NCBI RefSeq assembly: GCF_000621145.1
Contig: NZ_JHZB01000010.1
Location: forward strand, 1 to 64,000
Direction: 5' to 3'
Source of the DNA: Desulfobulbus elongatus DSM 2908
GTDB lineage: Bacteria; Desulfobacterota; Desulfobulbia; Desulfobulbales; Desulfobulbaceae
Length of the DNA stretch: 64,000 nucleotides
Below the pieces are notes generated by a model. It saw only the letters and a list, made by a program, of their open reading frames with translations, was not told the origin of the DNA and did not search any database. Below are positions 45,605 to 53,769 of the stretch, piece after piece (the stretch's first letter is position 1; every line of letters starts with the position of its first letter). The translations under genes and the position numbers were made by a program.

Positions 45605-46393
45605 TTATCGGCAAAAAATGGGGACAGCGTAATGGATGCGCTCGAGAAAGAGGCCGCAGGCGGGAGCGGTGGGGCCGGCGGCGGTACGATCCTGGGCGGC
45701 GAGCACCGCGGTCAGTTCTGCCGCCGGCCGCTTGCCCTGGCCGATCTCGATCAGCGTGCCGGCCAGGATACGGACCATCTGGCGGAGAAAGCCGTCTCCA
45801 GTGAAGCGAAGCGACCAGTGTTCAGCGCACCCCAGCACCGGCACGCAACTGGCCCTGGTGAGGGTACGGATGGCGCCGCGGCCGCAGGTTGCCTCCTTGT
45901 CCCGTGAGCCTGAACGCTCGAAGCTGGAAAAGTCGTGGGTGCCGATCAGGACGGCCAAGGCTGGCTGCAACCGTGCCAGAACAAAGGGGCCGGGGCAATG
46001 CGCCTGGTAGAGCCGGCTGCCGGGCAGCTGCACCGGACCGGTGCAGAAATCGTAGCGGTAGGTCTTGCCCAGGGCACTGAACCGGCTGTGAAAGTCCGGC
46101 GGGGCCTCTTCCGCCCCGAGAATGCGGATGTCCTTCGGTAGCAGGGCGTTGAGCCCTTTGGAAAAGGCCACCAGCGGGATGGCGGCCTCGGTGTGGAAAT
46201 GGGCCACCATGCCCAGGGCATGCACGCCGGCATCGGTTCGGCCCGCCCCGTGCAGAGTGACCGGCTGCCGGCAGAGGCCGGCCAGACGGATTTCCAGTTC
46301 TTCCTGGATGGTCGGCTCGCCCTGCCGCTGCCGCTGCCAGCCGCGGTAGCCGCTGCCGTCGTAGGCGATCAGCAGTCGGATCGTGCGGCGCAT
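45605..46393 (-). CDS. truA: tRNA pseudouridine(38-40) synthase
   Basis: Converts U38-40 in the tRNA anticodon arm to pseudouridine. The 262 residues have I-A-Y-D-G-S-G-Y-x-G-W-Q at the N-terminus, the catalytic Asp54 in G-R-T-D-A-G-V-H-A, and F-L-R-Q-M-V-R near the C-terminus. The ATG at 46393 shares one base with the argC stop (TGATG), a strong sign of translational coupling. Confidence 0.95.
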   Translation of the reverse strand: MRRTIRLLIAYDGSGYRGWQRQRQGEPTIQEELEIRLAGLCRQPVTLHGAGRTDAGVHALGMVAHFHTEAAIPLVAFSKGLNALLPKDIRILGAEEAPPDFHSRFSALGKTYRYDFCTGPVQLPGSRLYQAHCPGPFVLARLQPALAVLIGTHDFSSFERSGSRDKEATCGRGAIRTLTRASCVPVLGCAEHWSLRFTGDGFLRQMVRILAGTLIEIGQGKRPAAELTAVLAAQDRTAAGPTAPACGLFLERIHYAVPIFCR

Positions 46394-47433
46394 CAGGGGA
46401 AGAACGGGGCTCCCAGCAGTCCCGCGGTCTCGGGGAACCCGCACATCAGATTCATGTTCTGGACCGCCTGGCCCGAGGCACCCTTGACGATGTTGTCGAT
46501 GGCCGACATGACGATCAGCCGGCCGGTGCGTGCATCCCGGGCAGAGGACAGATCGCAGCAGTTGGAGCCGCGCACGTGCTGGGTGGCCGGCACAGTGCCG
46601 GCCGGCAGCACGCGCACAAAGGGCTCGTTGCCGTAGGTCTGTTCGTACAGGGCCTGCAAGTCGGCAGTCCTGCCCGCCTCGGTGAGCGTGGCGTAGATTG
46701 TGCTCAGAATGCCCCGGGAAATCGGCAGCAGGTGGGGGGTGAAGGAAACGGTCACCGGCGTGCCGGCGGCAAGGGACAGCTCTTGCTCGATTTCCGGAAT
46801 ATGCCGGTGCGCGCCGCCCACCTTGTACGGCCTGAAGCCGTCGGTCACCTCGCAGAACAGCGTGCCCACGCTGGCGGCGCGGCCCGCGCCCGAGGTGCCG
46901 GACTTGGAATCGATGATCAGGGTGGCCGGATCGATCAGGCCGGCGCGCAGCAGCGGCGTCACCGCCAGGATGACCGAGGTCGGGTAGCAGCCGGGGTTGG
47001 CGGTCAGCCGGGCGGTCCTGACCTGCGCGCGGTACAGTTCGGGCAGGCCGTAGACCGCCTCGCCGAGCAGGTGCGGACTGGTGTGCTCCTGATACCAGGC
47101 CTCGTACACCGTCGCGTCCCGGATGCGGAAATCGGCGCTCAAATCGACCACTTTTTTGCTGGCATCCAGCAGCCTGGGGACGATGTCCATGGCGGTCTTG
47201 TGCGGCACGGCGGTGAAAAAGAAGTCGGCCCGGTCGACTAGTTCCTCCGCCGACAGGTTCTCGCAGAGGAGATCCACTCGTTTGCGCAGGTTGGGGAACA
47301 CTTCGGCCAGCGGCTTGCCCGCATACTGCCGGGAGGTGGCGACGGTGAGACGGATATCCGGATGACCGGCCAGAAGCCGGGCCAATTCAACTCCGGTATA
47401 ACCGGAGGCGCCAACAATGCCGACTCGCATCAT
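46393..47433 (-). CDS. argC: N-acetyl-gamma-glutamyl-phosphate reductase
   Basis: Third step of arginine synthesis, NADPH-dependent reduction of N-acetylglutamyl phosphate. The 346 residues begin with the nucleotide loop [10 protein letters not shown] and carry the catalytic Cys149 in N-P-G-C-Y-P-T. S-G-x-S-G-A-G-R and the [13 protein letters not shown] near the C-terminus are typical. Other arg genes are absent. It heads the argC-truA-maf run and lies downstream of the rpsI terminator. Confidence 0.96.
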   Translation of the reverse strand: MMRVGIVGASGYTGVELARLLAGHPDIRLTVATSRQYAGKPLAEVFPNLRKRVDLLCENLSAEELVDRADFFFTAVPHKTAMDIVPRLLDASKKVVDLSADFRIRDATVYEAWYQEHTSPHLLGEAVYGLPELYRAQVRTARLTANPGCYPTSVILAVTPLLRAGLIDPATLIIDSKSGTSGAGRAASVGTLFCEVTDGFRPYKVGGAHRHIPEIEQELSLAAGTPVTVSFTPHLLPISRGILSTIYATLTEAGRTADLQALYEQTYGNEPFVRVLPAGTVPATQHVRGSNCCDLSSARDARTGRLIVMSAIDNIVKGASGQAVQNMNLMCGFPETAGLLGAPFFP

Positions 47434-47486
47434 GATCGGTTTTCCTCGCTCTGGATGAGATTGAAGGGGAAGATGGACGGATTGTT

Positions 47487-47522
47487 AAAAAAAAAGGGAA
47501 TAACGAAGCCTCGTTATTCCCT
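47487..47522 (-). terminator. Intrinsic terminator after rplM-rpsI
   Basis: Read on the minus strand, a perfect 12-bp stem (AGGGAATAACGA / TCGTTATTCCCT) with a 4-base loop is followed by nine T. Confidence 0.93.
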
Positions 47523-47576
47523 GGATGCGCAGTGATGCAGGAAGAAAATCGTCGCGACAGCTCCGTTGCCGGGCAA

Positions 47577-47969
47577 TTAACGCTTGGAGAACTGGAAGCG
47601 GGCGCGAGCGCCACGCTGGCCGTATTTTTTCCGCTCCTTGGCGCGCTGGTCGCGGGTCAGCAGACCGGCCCGCTTCAACGGCAGGCGCATCTCCGGATCC
47701 AACTCCTGCAGCGCCCGGGCGATGCCGTGCACCAGCGCATCCACCTGGGCCGCCTTGCCGCCGCCCTTGACTGTGGCCAGGACGTCATACCGGTCGACGG
47801 TTTCGGTCACGGCAAAGGGTTTGGCCACCTTGGGCTCGAAGAAGATGTTGCCGAAATACTCGCGCATCTCCATTTTGTTGATGGCAACTTTGCCGCTGCC
47901 AGGGGTGATCCAGACTCTGGCGATTGCTGTTTTCCGTCTGCCGGTCGCGTATGTCTGCTCGGGGGCCAT
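47577..47969 (-). CDS. rpsI: 30S ribosomal protein S9
   Basis: Small-subunit protein whose C-terminal tail reaches the P-site tRNA. The 130 residues contain A-T-G-R-R-K-T-A-I-A-R-V, G-G-G-K-A-A-Q-V-D-A and the invariant basic tail ending in F-S-K-R. It lies 18 bases downstream of rplM, the conserved L13-S9 operon order. Confidence 0.98.
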   Translation of the reverse strand: MAPEQTYATGRRKTAIARVWITPGSGKVAINKMEMREYFGNIFFEPKVAKPFAVTETVDRYDVLATVKGGGKAAQVDALVHGIARALQELDPEMRLPLKRAGLLTRDQRAKERKKYGQRGARARFQFSKR

Positions 47970-47987
47970 AGTTCAGTGCTCCGTTAA

Positions 47988-48416
47988 TCAAATCTCGAGA
48001 AGTTCAGGCTGCTGGGCCTGATGGGGATGATCCTTGCCGGCGTATACTTTCAGTTTTTTCAACTGAGCACGACCGAGCTTGTTCTTGGGCAGCATGCCCC
48101 GGACCGCCATCCGGATCAGCTCTTCCGGTTTCTTGGCCAGGACTTCGCGGGCCGTCTCGGTTTTGATGCCGCCGGGATAGCCGGAATGATGATGATAGAC
48201 CTTGTCGTCCCACTTGTTGCCGGTGAGATGAATCTTGTCCGCATTGACCACGATGACAAAGTCGCCGTTGTCCTGGAAGTTGCAGAAGGTCGGCTTGTGT
48301 TTGCCGCGCAGGCGATGGGCAATCTCGGCAGCTATGCGTCCGAGCACCTTGCCGTCGGCATCGGCCACATACCATTTGCGCTCAATTTCATTTACCGGCG
48401 TGTAGAAGGTCTTCAT
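47988..48416 (-). CDS. rplM: 50S ribosomal protein L13
   Basis: Early-assembly large-subunit protein of 142 residues. [20 protein letters not shown] and [12 protein letters not shown] are family signatures. A hairpin with a T-run lies 21 bases upstream (48437-48468); in E. coli L13 represses its own leader, so this structure could be tRNA terminator or regulatory site. Confidence 0.98.
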   Translation of the reverse strand: MKTFYTPVNEIERKWYVADADGKVLGRIAAEIAHRLRGKHKPTFCNFQDNGDFVIVVNADKIHLTGNKWDDKVYHHHSGYPGGIKTETAREVLAKKPEELIRMAVRGMLPKNKLGRAQLKKLKVYAGKDHPHQAQQPELLEI

Positions 48417-48436
48417 GCGCTGCGCCTCACCACTTG

Positions 48437-48468
48437 AAAAAAAAAGGCTCGAACAGAGGTCCGAACCT
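48437..48468 (-). terminator. Hairpin with T-run between tRNA-Gly and rplM
   Basis: On the minus strand AGGTTCG pairs with CGAGCCT (one G-U), loop of about 10, then nine T. It can terminate the tRNA transcript or attenuate rplM-rpsI. Confidence 0.75.
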
Positions 48469-48480
48469 GGGAGTCTCTTG

Positions 48481-48555
<75 letters not shown>

Positions 48556-48869
48556 CCGTTATTCTTCATAACAGCGGCCGAACTTACCAAGTTTTCCGGG
48601 ACCGTGTCAATAAAAAATTAAACCGGCAAACAAAAACCGGTTCGGGCGCGGAGAAAAACCGCAGCCGCGGGGCGGAGAACTGTTGCCAATCCTGCAAAAG
48701 AGGAATAGTATGCCGGTTAACTTGCTTATTATTCTGGGATTCTTCGCGGGGCGGGGCGAAGAATCCCGGCTGCCCGCATCGTCGGGTCTGGGATTCGCGG
48801 GCCGCAGCTTAAGCAAACCGGACCGGCAGACCAATCGAAGACGGCCGCAGGCCGATGAGGAACGAAACC
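48556..48869. other. Intergenic region between tRNA-Gly and hisB
   Basis: A 314-bp divergent spacer. It holds a TTGACA on the minus strand (48605-48610 complement) as a possible tRNA -35 without a good -10, a 6-bp palindromic repeat AACCGG/CCGGTT (about 48617-48638), and a perfect 12-bp inverted repeat at 48736-48767 with no T-run. No convincing gene is seen. Confidence 0.6.
48736..48767. repeat. Perfect 12-bp inverted repeat upstream of hisB
   Basis: GGGATTCTTCGC (48736-48747) is mirrored by GCGAAGAATCCC (48756-48767) around an 8-base G/C loop. There is no T-run on either side, so it is not an obvious terminator; it could be an operator or an RNA structure in the hisB leader. Confidence 0.6.
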
Positions 48870-49469
48870 ATGACAGCAACCACCAGCCGGGCGGCATCCC
48901 TGCAACGGACCACCAAGGAGACCGATATCCGGATCGCGCTCGTTCTCGATGGCAGCGGCACTGTCGCCATTCAGACCGGCGTCGGTTTTCTGGATCATAT
49001 GCTGACCCTGTTTGCGGTTCACGGTTTTTTCGATCTTGAGATCGCGGCGCGGGGCGATGCCGAAGTCGACGACCATCACACCGTCGAGGACGTGGGCATC
49101 TGCCTGGGCCAGGCCTTTGCCCAGGCCCTGGGCTACAAGGCGGGAATCTGCCGGTACGGCCATGCCTATGTGCCGATGGACGAAACCCTGGCACGGGTCT
49201 GCGTCGACTGCTCCAACCGGCCTTTTCTCCACTATCGGGTGGAGATCAGGGAAAACACGATCGGCCGCTTCGACGTGCCGCTGGCCAAGGAGTTTTTCCG
49301 CGCCCTGACGCTGCATGCCGGTTTGACCCTTCATGTCGACCTGCTCCATGGCGAAAACGGCCATCATATTCTCGAGGCGATTTTCAAGGCCCTGGGACGG
49401 GCGCTGGCCGCGGCCACGGCGCCCAATCCGCGGGTCAGCGGCCAGCTCTCGTCCAAGGGCATGCTCTGA
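48870..49469 (+). CDS. hisB: Imidazoleglycerol-phosphate dehydratase
   Basis: Sixth step of histidine synthesis, a manganese enzyme. The 199 residues form the monofunctional dehydratase without the phosphatase domain seen in E. coli HisB. The metal motifs are G-F-L-D-H-M-L, D-D-H-H-T-V-E-D near residue 70 and G-H-H-I-L-E-A near 165. I chose the ATG at 48870; an ATG at 48855 adds five residues. It is not linked to other his genes. Confidence 0.95.
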   Translation: MTATTSRAASLQRTTKETDIRIALVLDGSGTVAIQTGVGFLDHMLTLFAVHGFFDLEIAARGDAEVDDHHTVEDVGICLGQAFAQALGYKAGICRYGHAYVPMDETLARVCVDCSNRPFLHYRVEIRENTIGRFDVPLAKEFFRALTLHAGLTLHVDLLHGENGHHILEAIFKALGRALAAATAPNPRVSGQLSSKGML

Positions 49470-49556
49470 TTGATCGACAGCAAGATGGTTCGGCCGTTTA
49501 TGCGGGTAACCGGGCTGGCCGATTTCGTGGCCAGCGTAATGAAAAGGAGAAACAGC

Positions 49557-50189
49557 GTGAAGACATTGGCACAGTTGCACATGGTGGTGGCGGTCTGTTG
49601 TTTGCTTGCCGCGGCGGGATGCGCGCAGAAGGATGAACTGGCGCCGGCCGCCAAGGGACCGGAAGTCGCGGTTTCGGGAATTGCCGTGCTGCCCGTGCGG
49701 CCGGTGGCCGACCTGGAGGAAAGTCCGTCGCTTGCCGATGAAAACATCCTCATAAGCGGCAGCCGGGTGTTGGACGGCCTGATGCAGGAGACACTGGCCG
49801 GCAAGGCCGGTGTCCATTTCGTTGCCGCTGCCCAGGCCGGCAAGGAGATGGCCGGCACCAATCTGGAAACGGCCCGGCGCATTGCCACCCAGCACGGCTG
49901 CAATGCCGTCCTGGAAACCACGCTCAGCCGCTACAGCGAGCGGGTCGGCGGCGATTACGGTGTCAAGCAGCCGGCCGCGGTCACTTTTGCCTACAAGTTA
50001 TATGAGGTGGGAGAGGGGAGGATGCTGTGCCATGGCCGCTTCGACGAGCAGCAGCAGTCGCTGATGGAAAACCTGCTGGCCCTGCCCAAAACCCAGAGCC
50101 GGGGCCTGGTCTGGCTGACCGCCGAGGAACTGGCCCGCGACGGCTTGAAGGAAAAACTGGGAGAATGCCCCTATCTTGGGGGGAAATAA
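49557..50189 (+). CDS. Predicted lipoprotein of unknown function, TolB/LpoB-like N-domain fold possible
   Basis: A 210-residue protein starting at GTG 49557 behind AAAAGGAG, with a lipoprotein signal and lipobox L-A-A-A-G-C (Cys22). The mature part has V-S-G-I-A-V-L-P-V-R-P-V-A-D, V-L-D-G-L-M-Q-E-T-L and A-R-R-I-A-T-Q-H-G-C-N-A-V-L-E-T-T-L. This beta-alpha pattern recalls LpoB/CsgG/TolB N-terminal domains, but that is a fold guess. It is probably membrane-anchored in the cell envelope. A ttcA-like gene follows. Confidence 0.65.
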   Translation: MKTLAQLHMVVAVCCLLAAAGCAQKDELAPAAKGPEVAVSGIAVLPVRPVADLEESPSLADENILISGSRVLDGLMQETLAGKAGVHFVAAAQAGKEMAGTNLETARRIATQHGCNAVLETTLSRYSERVGGDYGVKQPAAVTFAYKLYEVGEGRMLCHGRFDEQQQSLMENLLALPKTQSRGLVWLTAEELARDGLKEKLGECPYLGGK

Positions 50190-50216
50190 CCGATTCGTCC
50201 GGCTACAGCCTTCGCG

Positions 50217-50978
50217 GTGCGGTTGCCGAGGGATTCGAACCGGCGGGTCGGCCGGGCCATGCATGACTATGCCATGCTGGCCGACGGCGACCGGGTCCTG
50301 GTGGCGGTGTCGGGGGGGATCGATTCGCTGGTGCTGGCCTGGTTGCTGGCCGACTGGCGGAGAAAGGCCCCCATCGCCTACGATTTGACCGCCGTCCATG
50401 TCGACATGGAAGCCGGGGACGACGGTCCGGGGGTGGTGGCGATCCAGGTGGGCACGATCGTGGCGCAACTCGGCCTGCCGTTTCGCATTCTGCCCGCCCA
50501 GTGGCGGCCCGGCCCGGAAGCGACGGCAGCCGCTCCGGGCGGCCACGATCTCTGTTTTCAGTGCGCCCGCAGCCGGCGCACGCAACTTTTTGCCCATGCC
50601 CGCGACTGCGGCTCGACCACCATCGCCTTCGGTCACCACCGCGACGATATCATCGAAACCTTTCTGCTCAACCTGACCTGTGCCGGCAACATCAGCACCA
50701 TGGTCCCCCGCCAGGAACTGTTTTCCGGCCGCCTGGCCCTCATCCGCCCGCTCGCCTATCTGGACAAGAGCGAGATCGAAACCATCGGCCATCAGCTGGG
50801 ACTTGCGCCGGTCCGTTCCGCCTGTCCCCTGCGGGAACAGACCCGGCGCCGGGATATTCACCAGCTGGCCGAGCACATCTACCGGCAGATTCCGGGTGCC
50901 AAGGAGCACATGTTTGCCGCCCTGGGTAATGTCCGCGGCAACTATCTGCTCAGGCAGACCGGCGGCAGGAGGCCCTGA
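50217..50978 (+). CDS. TtcA-family tRNA thiolation ATPase
   Basis: A 253-residue PP-loop ATPase with S-G-G-I-D-S (32-37), the C-F-Q-C pair (Cys113, Cys116) and a third cysteine in A-C-P-L-R-E (Cys203). This three-cysteine pattern binds the FeS cluster of TtcA, which makes 2-thiocytidine-32 in tRNA. H-H-R-D-D-I-I-E-T is also typical. I kept GTG at 50217 because the V-G-R-A-x-x-D-Y segment before the P-loop belongs to the family; no SD is visible. It shares one base (TGATG) with the next gene. The exact RNA substrate is inferred. Confidence 0.82.
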   Translation: MRLPRDSNRRVGRAMHDYAMLADGDRVLVAVSGGIDSLVLAWLLADWRRKAPIAYDLTAVHVDMEAGDDGPGVVAIQVGTIVAQLGLPFRILPAQWRPGPEATAAAPGGHDLCFQCARSRRTQLFAHARDCGSTTIAFGHHRDDIIETFLLNLTCAGNISTMVPRQELFSGRLALIRPLAYLDKSEIETIGHQLGLAPVRSACPLREQTRRRDIHQLAEHIYRQIPGAKEHMFAALGNVRGNYLLRQTGGRRP

Positions 50979-51742
50979 TGCCCTGCGGTGACGGCCTGGA
51001 CGGGAAACCGGTGCGGCTGGCTGTTCTTGCCGACATCCACGGCAATTACCGGGCGCTGGCGGCCGTGCTGGCCGATATCGCCCAAGTCGGCGTGGACCGC
51101 ATATTCTCCCTCGGCGACAACATCGGCTACGGCCCCGAACCCGAGGAGGTGGTCCGGACCCTGCTCGAACACCGGATCGTTTCGGTAATGGGCAATCACG
51201 AACTGGCGCTGGTCAACCGGAGTTACTGCAGCCGGTTGCACGCGACGGCCCGCGATTCCCTCGCCCTCACCCGGAGCCTGCTCAGTCCCGATTCCCTGGC
51301 ATGGCTGGCGGCGCTTCCGGCCGTTTACTGCGATGGCGGCGCCCGGTATGTGCACGGCTGCCCACCGCAGTCGGTGACCGTGTACTTGTACGAGCCCACC
51401 GAAAGCCGGCTGCAACGGATCTTCGCCGCCTATCCGGAGCGCTTCTGCTTCGCCGGGCACACCCACGATCTGGGATGGCATGAGCGGACCGGCGCAGGGG
51501 TGGTGAGCCGGGAAGCGGGGATCGGGCGCACGGCGCTTGCCGCCGGCGCGCGCTATCTGCTCCTGCCCGGCAGTGTCGGCCAGCCGCGCGACGCGCTCAG
51601 TTGGCACGCCAAATATATGGTCTGGGATCAGGAGGCGGCAACCATCGACATCAGGGCCGTCTCCTACGATGTGCAGACGACCATCCGGCTGCTGGGCGAG
51701 CGCGGCTTCCCGGCGAGCAACGCCAAGCGTCTTTTCTGGTGA
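50978..51742 (+). CDS. Metallophosphoesterase (calcineurin-like)
   Basis: A 254-residue dinuclear-metal phosphoesterase with the full motif set: A-D-I-H-G-N near residue 18, L-G-D-N-I-G-Y-G-P, G-N-H-E, a His in Y-V-H-G and G-H-T-H. It resembles the YfcE/ApaH-like cytosolic group. The start overlaps the TtcA-like stop, and a Ser/Thr kinase starts 4 bases after it, so it may be the phosphatase counterpart of that kinase. That pairing is inference from position. Confidence 0.85.
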   Translation: MPCGDGLDGKPVRLAVLADIHGNYRALAAVLADIAQVGVDRIFSLGDNIGYGPEPEEVVRTLLEHRIVSVMGNHELALVNRSYCSRLHATARDSLALTRSLLSPDSLAWLAALPAVYCDGGARYVHGCPPQSVTVYLYEPTESRLQRIFAAYPERFCFAGHTHDLGWHERTGAGVVSREAGIGRTALAAGARYLLLPGSVGQPRDALSWHAKYMVWDQEAATIDIRAVSYDVQTTIRLLGERGFPASNAKRLFW

Positions 51743-51746
51743 GAGC

Positions 51747-53066
51747 ATGCAACGGATCGGCAGATATCAGGTGATCCGCCGCCTCGGCAAGGGCGGCATG
51801 GGTTCGGTGTACAAGGCCATCGTGCCGGTGATCGACAAGGTGGTGGCCATCAAGCTGCTCGACCCCAGCGAACTCTTGGAGGATATCCTCGGCATGGACC
51901 AACTGCGGGAGATTTTCACCTTCGAGGCCCGGACCATGGCCGCCTTCAACCAACCCTTCCTGGTCACGGCCCACGATTTCGACCAGGACGAGCGGGGCCG
52001 GCCCTTTTTTGTCATGGACTACATCTGCAACAACCTTGGCGAGATGATCGGCGAAACCTTCCGCATTGAGGAGGACTCGCGTATCATCCAGGCCGCCAAG
52101 GTGCTGCACTACGGCCGCCAGATCCTGGCGGCGCTGGATTTCCTCCACCACAACAACATCGTCCATCGGGACATCAAGCCGCAGAACATTCTGGTTACCG
52201 ACGAGGACACCGTCAAAATTTGCGATTTCGGCATGGCGCTGGTGGAGGGCGTGGCCTTTTCCGGACCGGCCAACATGCAGATCGGCTCGCCCTGCTACAC
52301 TCCGCCGGAGCAGCGCAAAAACCCTCAGGAGGTCGATGGCCGCGCCGACCTCTATTCGGCGGCCGTGCTCCTCTACCGCATGCTCACCGGCACCTTGCCC
52401 GGCATGCAGAGTTTTTCCCTTTCCCTGGTCAACAGCCAGTACGACCGTTCCTGGGACGACTTTTTCGCCACGGCCCTGCGCTGGCAGCCGGAAGAACGGT
52501 TCCGGTCCGCCGCCGAGATGCTGGCCGCGTTCGAGCGGCTCACCCTGGGGCCGGCTCCGCCGCCGGCCAGTTGCCCGCTGCCGGCCCCCGGCGAGGTGCC
52601 GATCCGCCTGCGGAACGAACCGGTCAATGTCTGCCGGTCGCGAGCCCGGACACACTTTGCGGTCAATGCGCTGTTTCGCCCGCTCGTCCCGGTGTGCAAC
52701 CGGCTGGAGGAAGGGGAGGCATTCGTGATCGACCGGACCACCGGTCTGATGTGGCAGCGCCACGGCAGCAGATATCCCCTGACCTTTGCCGGCGCACAGA
52801 CCTATGTATCCGGATTGAACGCGCGCGGCCATGCCGGCTGCCGGCAGTGGCGGGTGCCCACGGTCAACGAGCTGCTCAGTCTCCTGCCGGTTGCCGAGCA
52901 GCGGCAATCGTTCGCCGGGGCGACGGAGCGGGCCGGGCAATGGCTGTGGAGCTGCGACCGCCATGGACAGCACGAAAGCTGGTATGTTAATATAGACATG
53001 GGATATGCCGGCGTTCAGGACAGGTATTGTCTGAATCATGTCCGGGCTGTCGCCGTGGCTCCTTGA
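51747..53066 (+). CDS. Serine/threonine protein kinase with a C-terminal DUF1566 domain
   Basis: A 439-residue cytosolic kinase. The Hanks-type domain (about 5-265) is complete: G-K-G-G-M-G-S-V-Y, Lys36 in V-A-I-K, H-R-D at 140-142, D-F-G at 160-162 and a P-P-E-Q end of the activation segment. No membrane helix or PASTA repeat follows. A linker leads to a DUF1566 domain (about 325-435; D-x-x-T-G-L-M-W-Q, W-R-V-P-T-V-N-E-L). DUF1566 is usually exported, so its use behind a cytosolic kinase is odd. The start is ATG 51747, GAGAG upstream. Confidence 0.88.
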   Translation: MQRIGRYQVIRRLGKGGMGSVYKAIVPVIDKVVAIKLLDPSELLEDILGMDQLREIFTFEARTMAAFNQPFLVTAHDFDQDERGRPFFVMDYICNNLGEMIGETFRIEEDSRIIQAAKVLHYGRQILAALDFLHHNNIVHRDIKPQNILVTDEDTVKICDFGMALVEGVAFSGPANMQIGSPCYTPPEQRKNPQEVDGRADLYSAAVLLYRMLTGTLPGMQSFSLSLVNSQYDRSWDDFFATALRWQPEERFRSAAEMLAAFERLTLGPAPPPASCPLPAPGEVPIRLRNEPVNVCRSRARTHFAVNALFRPLVPVCNRLEEGEAFVIDRTTGLMWQRHGSRYPLTFAGAQTYVSGLNARGHAGCRQWRVPTVNELLSLLPVAEQRQSFAGATERAGQWLWSCDRHGQHESWYVNIDMGYAGVQDRYCLNHVRAVAVAP

Positions 53067-53129
53067 AACGGCATTCCAGGGGCTATTTCCTTTTTTTCTT
53101 CCTTTGTCTTCACCCATCAACGCCTACGC

Positions 53130-53609
53130 ATGGAATATCCTGTTTCGCACTATTTTCTCGTTCGTTCCCAATCGGCTGAGCTTGCCGGCCGGCATGTGGA
53201 ACGGTATCTGAGCACCAATCAACTGATCAGCTATGCCGAGTTCTTTGTCCGTGCCGAAGAGGTGCTGCGCGGGACAGACGCGTTGTTCTGGCGGACCCTC
53301 GAGTACGGCACTGCCGCCAACGACCGGTTCGCCCGGCGGATGCTCGATCATCTCAAGGAAGAGGGGGTGACCACCCTCGAGCAACTGCCCGATTTACAAC
53401 AGGGCTATGTGACCAAGGTGCTCCACACCCTGACCCATCTCCTCGACGGCTTCATCGGCATCGATTCCGTCTTCTACAATCTGATCGAGGATTCCCATCG
53501 GGTAAGCGGCGACCTGTCGACGACGATCCATGCCCATCCGGCAGATTTCTGGCTGGTTCCGGTCCGCACGGGCAAGCTCGAAGCCTCGGTCCTCCATCCG
53601 GTCGATTGA
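53130..53609 (+). CDS. Conserved-looking hypothetical protein
   Basis: A 159-residue protein that I do not recognise. It is predicted mostly helical and soluble, without signal peptide, membrane helix or metal motif. It contains F-V-R-A-E-E-V-L, L-D-H-L-K-E-E-G-V-T-T-L-E-Q-L and ends V-L-H-P-V-D. High GC in third codon positions supports coding. It lies between the kinase-DUF1566 gene (63 bp before) and the Cache histidine kinase. No clear SD is present. Confidence 0.65.
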   Translation: MEYPVSHYFLVRSQSAELAGRHVERYLSTNQLISYAEFFVRAEEVLRGTDALFWRTLEYGTAANDRFARRMLDHLKEEGVTTLEQLPDLQQGYVTKVLHTLTHLLDGFIGIDSVFYNLIEDSHRVSGDLSTTIHAHPADFWLVPVRTGKLEASVLHPVD

Positions 53610-53769
53610 CACCGGCGCCATCCGGGATTTATCCCCCTCCCATCATGCCGATGCGTGCCTGGAGGGCGCAAACGGGTGCGGTTTGCAAAGAAATATGGTT
53701 TAATCAAGGAACAAAACGGCGCATACATTCCGATGCCGTTTGCCTGTTGGCTGCTCGGTGGGGAGATCG

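Noticed and set aside
48710-48869. A small open frame with a good SD (AGAGGA) upstream of hisB, considered as a leader peptide
   Set aside because: It contains no histidine run, runs on into hisB in another frame, and has an Arg-rich shadow-like composition after the first ten residues.
50224-50245. A tRNA T-loop-like sequence (GATTCGAACC) on the minus strand
   Set aside because: No acceptor, D-arm or anticodon stem can be paired around it, and the bases encode the N-terminal segment of the TtcA-like protein.
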